Below are positions 6,797 to 9,676 of a stretch of 9,676 bases of DNA, one piece after another (the stretch's first letter is position 1; each line of letters starts with the position of its first letter). The notes below the pieces were generated by a model that was not told the DNA's origin, did not search any database, and worked only from the letters and a program-made list of their open reading frames with translations. This DNA comes from an uncultured Eubacteriales bacterium (lineage in GTDB: Bacteria; Bacillota; Clostridia; Oscillospirales; CAG-272). Both the position numbers and the translations under genes were made by a program. Where the stretch lies: assembly GCA_902462015.1 (NCBI GenBank), contig CABPZV010000080.1, positions 1 through 9,676 on the forward strand. The letters are read 5' to 3'.

Positions 6797-7058
6797 AATC
6801 TGAAAGCAAAGCTTTCAGATTCTTATACTTATCCTTTGCACTTACTCAAAGTTTTGTCCGGTTTCAGCCTCGCTGAAATGACGGCCTCTCCGGCCGGCAA
6901 GGATTAAAACTTTGATCTGAAAACAAAGCTTTCAGATTCTTATACTTATCTTTTGCACTTACTCAAAGTTTTGTCCGGTTTCAGCTTCGCTGAAATGCCG
7001 GCCGCTCCGGCCGGCAAGGATTAAAACTTTGATCTGAAAGCAAAGCTTTCAGATTCTT
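6797..7058. repeat. 117-bp tandem repeat with several hairpins, 2.2 copies
   Basis: Copy 1 is 6798-6914, copy 2 is 6915-7031, and a partial copy 3 is 7032-7058. The period is exactly 117 bp and the two full copies differ at about five positions. Each unit holds a 10-11-bp palindrome with an AAA loop (6797-6821 in copy 1). It is followed by a 9-bp outer stem (6847-6855 with 6906-6914) that encloses a TTTCAGC/GCTGAAA hairpin (6862-6878) and a GC-rich GGCC hairpin. In copy 2 the GC stem is a perfect 7 bp. The change in the first palindrome of copy 2 gives a G.U pair in minus-strand RNA. The 423-bp gap from 6626 to 7048 otherwise holds the terminator above and a small GTACC/GGTAC dyad (6737-6751), and no gene. 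Confidence 0.9.
7021..7054 (-). terminator. Leftward terminator of the dehydrogenase gene, within the repeat
   Basis: In minus-strand RNA 7054-7045 and 7041-7032 form a 10-bp stem with loop UUU, followed by CAAAGUUUUAA. The TGA stop codon of the dehydrogenase (7051-7049) sits inside the first arm of this stem. The tail is only modestly U-rich, so strength is uncertain; the same stem recurs twice more downstream in the repeat array. Confidence 0.55.
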
Positions 7059-8665
7059 GTGTATTTCTTCAAAGTTTCCCTTACTGCGCCAATTCCTGCT
7101 ATCTCCTCACGAACCATATCTTCTATTTTTCTTCCCAAACCGATTTTCATCAAATCGCATCCAAAAATCACATCACTTGAAAGAATAGAAGCAAGTTTAC
7201 CGTCAAGACTTTCAGGCTCCCCTATCTTTACGCCTTCCAGCTCTTTTTGAAGAGACGACAGCATAGGATCGCTGCTGCACTGCATTTCATTGCCAAAGTC
7301 GTCTACTGCCAGCAGATAACGCAGCCATCCGGCAATAGCCAGAGGAATAAATGTAAGTGAAGTTACATCTAAGTCAGTGCGCTGCGTATACGCCTTGATA
7401 GTTTCGCCGAATCTGACAGACATTTTCTGACTGGTATCTGTAGCAATACGCTGAGGAGTATCGGGAACAAATGGATTCGGAAGCCGCTTTTCCACGACCT
7501 CATGAATAAATTCCGAAGGGCTTATAATCTTCGGATCTATAACAACAGGCATTCCCTCGGTATAGCCAATCCCCTCGACCAATCCCCTGAGCTCGTCATC
7601 CTTCATTTCATCTGCAATTGAATTATATCCCAAAAGGCACCCGTAAACCGCCAGCGCAGTATGCAAGGGATTGAGACATGTCATAACCTTCATTTTTTCT
7701 GTGTTGTTGACGGTTTCGCGGTCTGTCATATATACACCGGCCTTTTCGAGCGGAGGACGTCCGTTCGGAAATTTATCTTCAATTACAAGATACTGCGGCT
7801 TTTCCGCATTTACGAAAGGAGCGATAAAGGTATTTTTTTTCGTAATAATCGGAGCCATTTCCTCAATACCAGAAGCTGTCAAAGCCTCCTCAATCGCCTT
7901 AGCCGGGCGCGGAGTAATTTTATCAATCATTGTCCACGGAAAAGAAACATTGTCCTCGTTCCGCACCCAATCGGCAAAATCCTCGGTAACAAAGCCGCGG
8001 TCAAGCCACTTGTCCACTACCGTCATAATACTCATGCGCAGCTTCTCGCCGTTGCGGGAACAGTTATCCATGCTGACAACAGCAAGAGGAAAGCCGCCGG
8101 CTTTAAAACGCTCAAGGAGCAGCGCAGCAACGATGCACATCGCATGCGAGCAGTTAGACGGACCGCTTTTAAAATTAGATTCGACAAACGGAAGAAAATC
8201 CCCCTGAATATTTGTCAGAGAATACCCTTTTTCGGTTATAGTAAAGCTGACCATTTGAAGAGAAGGCTTGCGAAAGATCGCGCGAAGCTGCTCCATATCA
8301 TCCGGAAAAGCATTCCCTGCCCTGATTCCCTTCGCTATCGAAGCTACTATTTCTTTCTCTATTTTACCGTCGGAAAGCAGACTGACCAATAAGGTCATGC
8401 TGTCGTGCGGAGTATAAATCTCGTCGATTATTCCATAATCAAAGGTATCGGCAGCAACAATTCCGCTCTTAACCAATTCCTTGTTTAAAAGCTCCTGCTG
8501 AAGACGGGCTATAAAGCCGCGGAATATATTTCCTGCGCCAAAATGCACCCATAAAGGAGACTTTTCTGTCTCAAGACACATAGCTTTCCAATCAAAACCG
8601 GGAAGCTTTACTTCAGCCGAAGCCCATAAATCCCAGTCCTTTAAACCTTCATAACACAGTTTCAT
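7049..8665 (-). CDS. Mannitol dehydrogenase family oxidoreductase, probable D-mannonate/hexuronate reductase
   Basis: From the ATG at 8665 the protein is 538 aa. HFGAGNIFRGF (41-51) is the NAD(P)-binding GxGxxxRG loop of polyol-specific long-chain dehydrogenases. SMDNCSRNGEKL (about 198-209) holds the conserved asparagine, and KVMTCLNPLHTAL (about 326-338) contains the catalytic lysine, Asn332 and His335. The spacing K-x5-N is one residue longer than the classic K-x4-N of mannitol dehydrogenase. This length and the TCLNPLH phrase resemble the UxuD-type mannonate oxidoreductase known from Thermotoga, so a role in glucuronate/galacturonate breakdown is likely; fructose-mannitol exchange is the alternative. 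A GTG at 8728 would add 21 residues running through the leader hairpin and the ribosome site AGGAGG, so I reject it. No other hexuronate genes are in the window. The stop codon lies inside a repeat-derived hairpin, so the last two residues come from the repeat. Confidence 0.88.
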   Translation of the reverse strand: MKLCYEGLKDWDLWASAEVKLPGFDWKAMCLETEKSPLWVHFGAGNIFRGFIARLQQELLNKELVKSGIVAADTFDYGIIDEIYTPHDSMTLLVSLLSDGKIEKEIVASIAKGIRAGNAFPDDMEQLRAIFRKPSLQMVSFTITEKGYSLTNIQGDFLPFVESNFKSGPSNCSHAMCIVAALLLERFKAGGFPLAVVSMDNCSRNGEKLRMSIMTVVDKWLDRGFVTEDFADWVRNEDNVSFPWTMIDKITPRPAKAIEEALTASGIEEMAPIITKKNTFIAPFVNAEKPQYLVIEDKFPNGRPPLEKAGVYMTDRETVNNTEKMKVMTCLNPLHTALAVYGCLLGYNSIADEMKDDELRGLVEGIGYTEGMPVVIDPKIISPSEFIHEVVEKRLPNPFVPDTPQRIATDTSQKMSVRFGETIKAYTQRTDLDVTSLTFIPLAIAGWLRYLLAVDDFGNEMQCSSDPMLSSLQKELEGVKIGEPESLDGKLASILSSDVIFGCDLMKIGLGRKIEDMVREEIAGIGAVRETLKKYTRI

Positions 8666-8683
8666 ATTAATACCATGCCCTCC

Positions 8684-8732
8684 TGACGTGAAAAAGTGTA
8701 TTTGGAGTAATAACCGCTCCGACTTCACGTCA
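8684..8732 (-). promoter_or_regulatory. Leader hairpin ending at the dehydrogenase ribosome site
   Basis: TGACGTGAA (8684-8692) and TTCACGTCA (8724-8732) form a 9-bp outer stem; inside, GGAG and CTCC (8704-8707 with 8717-8720) can pair. In the minus-strand transcript the 3' arm ends just as AGGAGG begins, so folding could affect ribosome access. The same 9-bp dyad could instead be a DNA operator. Four nucleotides after AGGAGG begins a tiny reading frame, ATG-GTA-TTA-ATA-TGA, whose stop overlaps the true start. Confidence 0.5.
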
Positions 8733-8777
8733 TATCAATCAGATAATTTGCCAATTGCTTCCAACAAGCCGTTAATA

Positions 8778-8866
8778 TAGGACTCTCAGAGCTCTGTCGT
8801 ACAAACCGCAGCCCAGATCTCCCTCGGAGCTAAGATTCGCGGTCTCTCTGAATTTATGACATCCTA
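8778..8866 (-). promoter_or_regulatory. Structured 5' leader of the dehydrogenase, candidate cis-regulatory RNA
   Basis: Nested helices can form: 8778-8782 with 8862-8866, 8786-8791 with 8846-8851, 8803-8809 with 8839-8845, and 8810-8814 with 8827-8831. The third helix abuts the second on one side, and its imperfect pair is G.U in minus-strand RNA. The element lies between the predicted promoter and the ribosome-site hairpin in a leader of about 240 nt. I cannot place it in a known riboswitch or T-box class. The 450-bp gap from 8666 to 9115 otherwise holds two promoters and no gene. Confidence 0.4.
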
Positions 8867-8914
8867 ACCGGTATATAAACAAATAGATTCAGTTCATATA
8901 CTTTTTCATTGTAT

Positions 8915-8943
8915 ATAATATCACATCCGCCCCTGATTGTCTA
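8915..8943 (-). promoter_or_regulatory. Promoter of the dehydrogenase gene
   Basis: On the minus strand TAGACA (8943-8938) is followed after 17 nt by TATTAT (8920-8915). Transcription would start near 8908, leaving an unusually long leader of about 240 nt. Confidence 0.6.
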
Positions 8944-9032
8944 CTATTAAACTGTCCAAAATTGTTTGCAGGCTGTCTCCGATTCCATAAAAACATAGCT
9001 ATAAAATAGACATTTGTATTTGAAAACTAATC

Positions 9033-9061
9033 TTGACAATTAAAAAAATGTATCATATAAT
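9033..9061 (+). promoter_or_regulatory. Perfect-consensus sigma-A promoter of the antitoxin gene
   Basis: TTGACA (9033-9038) and TATAAT (9056-9061) are separated by exactly 17 nt. An inverted repeat ATATAAAT/ATTTATAT (9060-9067 with 9094-9101) starts at the -10 element and could be an operator for autoregulation, which is common in toxin-antitoxin modules. Confidence 0.88.
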
Positions 9062-9115
9062 ATAAATGCAGTATTCTATAAAGTAGGCTTTCAATTTATA
9101 TAAGAGGAAACAGCC

Positions 9116-9370
9116 ATGTGCAAAATAGCGATAAATATACCAAACGAAGTATTATTCGACACAAAAATGAGCGAAGAAGAGGCAGTTAGTTTTGCAAGAC
9201 GTGCAGTAGCTCTTGGGTATTATACGCAGAGCGGTGTTTCGATAGGATATTGTGCACAAATTGCCGGAATGACAGAAGAAGATTTTATAAAATATTTGGG
9301 GAAGAATCAGGTCTCCATTTTTCATTTTGATGACAAAGATGAATTTTTGGAGGAATTAGGAAATGCCTAA
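9116..9370 (+). CDS. UPF0175 family antitoxin-like protein
   Basis: The 84-aa protein fits the UPF0175 family: a short N-terminal strand (KIAINIPNEVL), a helix with SEEEAVSFARRAVALGYYTQSGVSIGYCAQIAGM (given here as two family blocks, residues about 18-37 and 38-51), and a C-terminal segment of the type DFIKYLGKNQVSIFHFD. The central part resembles a helix-turn-helix, so it may bind its own promoter. Such proteins are usually encoded directly before a DUF3368 PIN-domain partner and are thought to be the antitoxin of the pair. Here the next frame begins 8 nt before this gene's stop, the normal coupled arrangement. GAGG lies 8 nt before the ATG and a perfect promoter lies about 55 bp upstream. 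Since the partner is broken, this is probably an orphan antitoxin. Confidence 0.82.
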   Translation: MCKIAINIPNEVLFDTKMSEEEAVSFARRAVALGYYTQSGVSIGYCAQIAGMTEEDFIKYLGKNQVSIFHFDDKDEFLEELGNA

Positions 9371-9557
9371 AGTAATCGTTAACTCCACACCCCTTATTGT
9401 GCTATGCGGAATTGGACGGTTAGAAATCCTCAAAAAGCTGTATCAGGAAATATATATACCTTTGGCAGTATATGAGAAAGTGACAGGCTTAAACATAAAT
9501 AAACGGCAAAAAACGGACAGGCGCGCCCGAAAAGCGTGGAAATTCGGGAGATTTTGA
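9363..9557 (+). pseudogene. Truncated DUF3368 (PIN-type) toxin remnant
   Basis: The frame opens with MPKVIVNSTPLIVLCGIGRL and continues to a segment ending IYIPLAVYEKVT. This is the first strand and helices of the DUF3368 PIN-like family, whose intact members are about 150-160 aa and cleave RNA with a set of acidic residues. After about residue 42 the match stops; the remaining codons (GLNINKRQKTDRRARK and on) read through a long hairpin and end at 9557, so the usual later acidic residues are missing. The gene overlaps the antitoxin gene by 8 nt and has GGAGG about 10 nt upstream. Loss of nuclease function is very likely. The cause looks like a deletion or replacement near 9487 rather than a point change, but the other side of the break is not identifiable here. 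Confidence 0.7.
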
Positions 9558-9571
9558 TGCGCTCTGTCCGT
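9513..9571. terminator. Long hairpin after the toxin remnant
   Basis: ACGGACAGGCGC (9513-9524) pairs with GCGC-T-CTGTCCGT (9559-9571) with one bulged T. Inside, CCCGAA (9526-9531) pairs with TTCGGG (9543-9548). On the minus strand it is followed by a run of six T (9507-9512 complement); on the plus strand by TATTTT. It could stop transcription from either side, more convincingly leftward. Confidence 0.6.
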
Positions 9572-9616
9572 ATTTTAGCTATAAAAATTATTTCTGCGTT
9601 TTTTTCCAAAAAACTA

Positions 9617-9645
9617 TTGACTAACACAAAAATTTATGATAGAAT
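9617..9645 (+). promoter_or_regulatory. Promoter reading out of the right edge
   Basis: TTGACT (9617-9622) and TAGAAT (9640-9645) are separated by 17 nt. The gene it serves begins beyond the window. Confidence 0.65.
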
Positions 9646-9676
9646 ACATACACGTAAAGAAATTTACAAAAAACTG

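Noticed and set aside
6797..7058. CRISPR array
   Set aside because: There are only two full units of 117 bp with no short repeat/unique spacer pattern; the whole unit is conserved, including the parts that would be spacers.
7661..8392. Long plus-strand reading frames opposite the dehydrogenase gene
   Set aside because: They are antisense shadows of a well-supported coding sequence, with no family match or ribosome site.
8666..8728. Upstream GTG start giving a 559-aa dehydrogenase
   Set aside because: The added residues run through the leader hairpin and the AGGAGG site and do not look like protein of this family.
8786..8851. Possible tRNA-like cloverleaf on the plus strand
   Set aside because: A 6-bp closing stem and a GATTCGC stretch are present, but the D-arm, anticodon arm and proper T-loop are missing. 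The pairing is better explained as minus-strand leader structure.
8729..8866. T-box leader, prompted by GAGAG and ACCGCG-like words
   Set aside because: There is no T-box consensus of the AGGGTGGNACCGCG type, no clear terminator/antiterminator pair, and the downstream gene is not an amino acid or tRNA gene.

Overview
The window looks like chromosomal DNA of a spore-forming, low-to-mid GC Firmicute, most likely a gut-type member of the Clostridia. The grounds are a clear spoIIID, a clostridial style of glycogen synthase, AAAGGA/GGAGG ribosome binding sites, AT-rich intergenic DNA and consensus sigma-A promoters. This assignment is inference; no rRNA or marker gene is present.

Left part (1-4929): every gene is on the minus strand. 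Reading leftward from the right, a consensus promoter (4901-4929) drives an Lrp/AsnC-type regulator and, overlapping it by 4 nt, a class I/II aminotransferase; the pair resembles the alanine regulator/transaminase pair of Bacillus subtilis. A 285-bp gap holding a predicted structured RNA follows. Next come a Gfo/Idh/MocA oxidoreductase and a cytosolic beta-lactamase-fold serine hydrolase, 23 nt apart. A 76-bp inverted repeat separates these from spoIIID, which has a sigma-E-type promoter. Only 36 nt after spoIIID begins a glycogen synthase gene that runs off the window, so glycogen synthesis is probably tied to the mother-cell sporulation programme.

Middle (5076-6715): one plus-strand gene with its own promoter and a strong hairpin terminator encodes a DRE-TIM metallolyase of the isopropylmalate/homocitrate/Re-citrate synthase type. 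Between it and the next gene lies an exact-period 117-bp repeat, two full copies and a partial third, each able to fold into several hairpins.

Right part (7021-9676): a minus-strand long-chain polyol/hexuronate dehydrogenase has its stop codon inside the hairpin of the partial third repeat copy. It has a leader of about 240 nt with two predicted structures, the second ending at the Shine-Dalgarno sequence. Divergent from it, a perfect-consensus promoter drives a UPF0175 antitoxin-like gene overlapping a DUF3368 (PIN-type) toxin gene that keeps only its first ~42 codons, so the toxin-antitoxin module is broken. A long hairpin and an outward-facing promoter close the window.

I found no phage, CRISPR, transposase, rRNA or tRNA. 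No complete novel multi-gene system is evident. The most unusual material is non-coding: the 117-bp structured tandem repeat, the 3038-3165 RNA-like element, the 785-860 inverted repeat and the dehydrogenase leader. In all four, mismatches on the plus strand become G.U pairs on the minus strand, which suggests that the minus-strand RNA is the form that folds.
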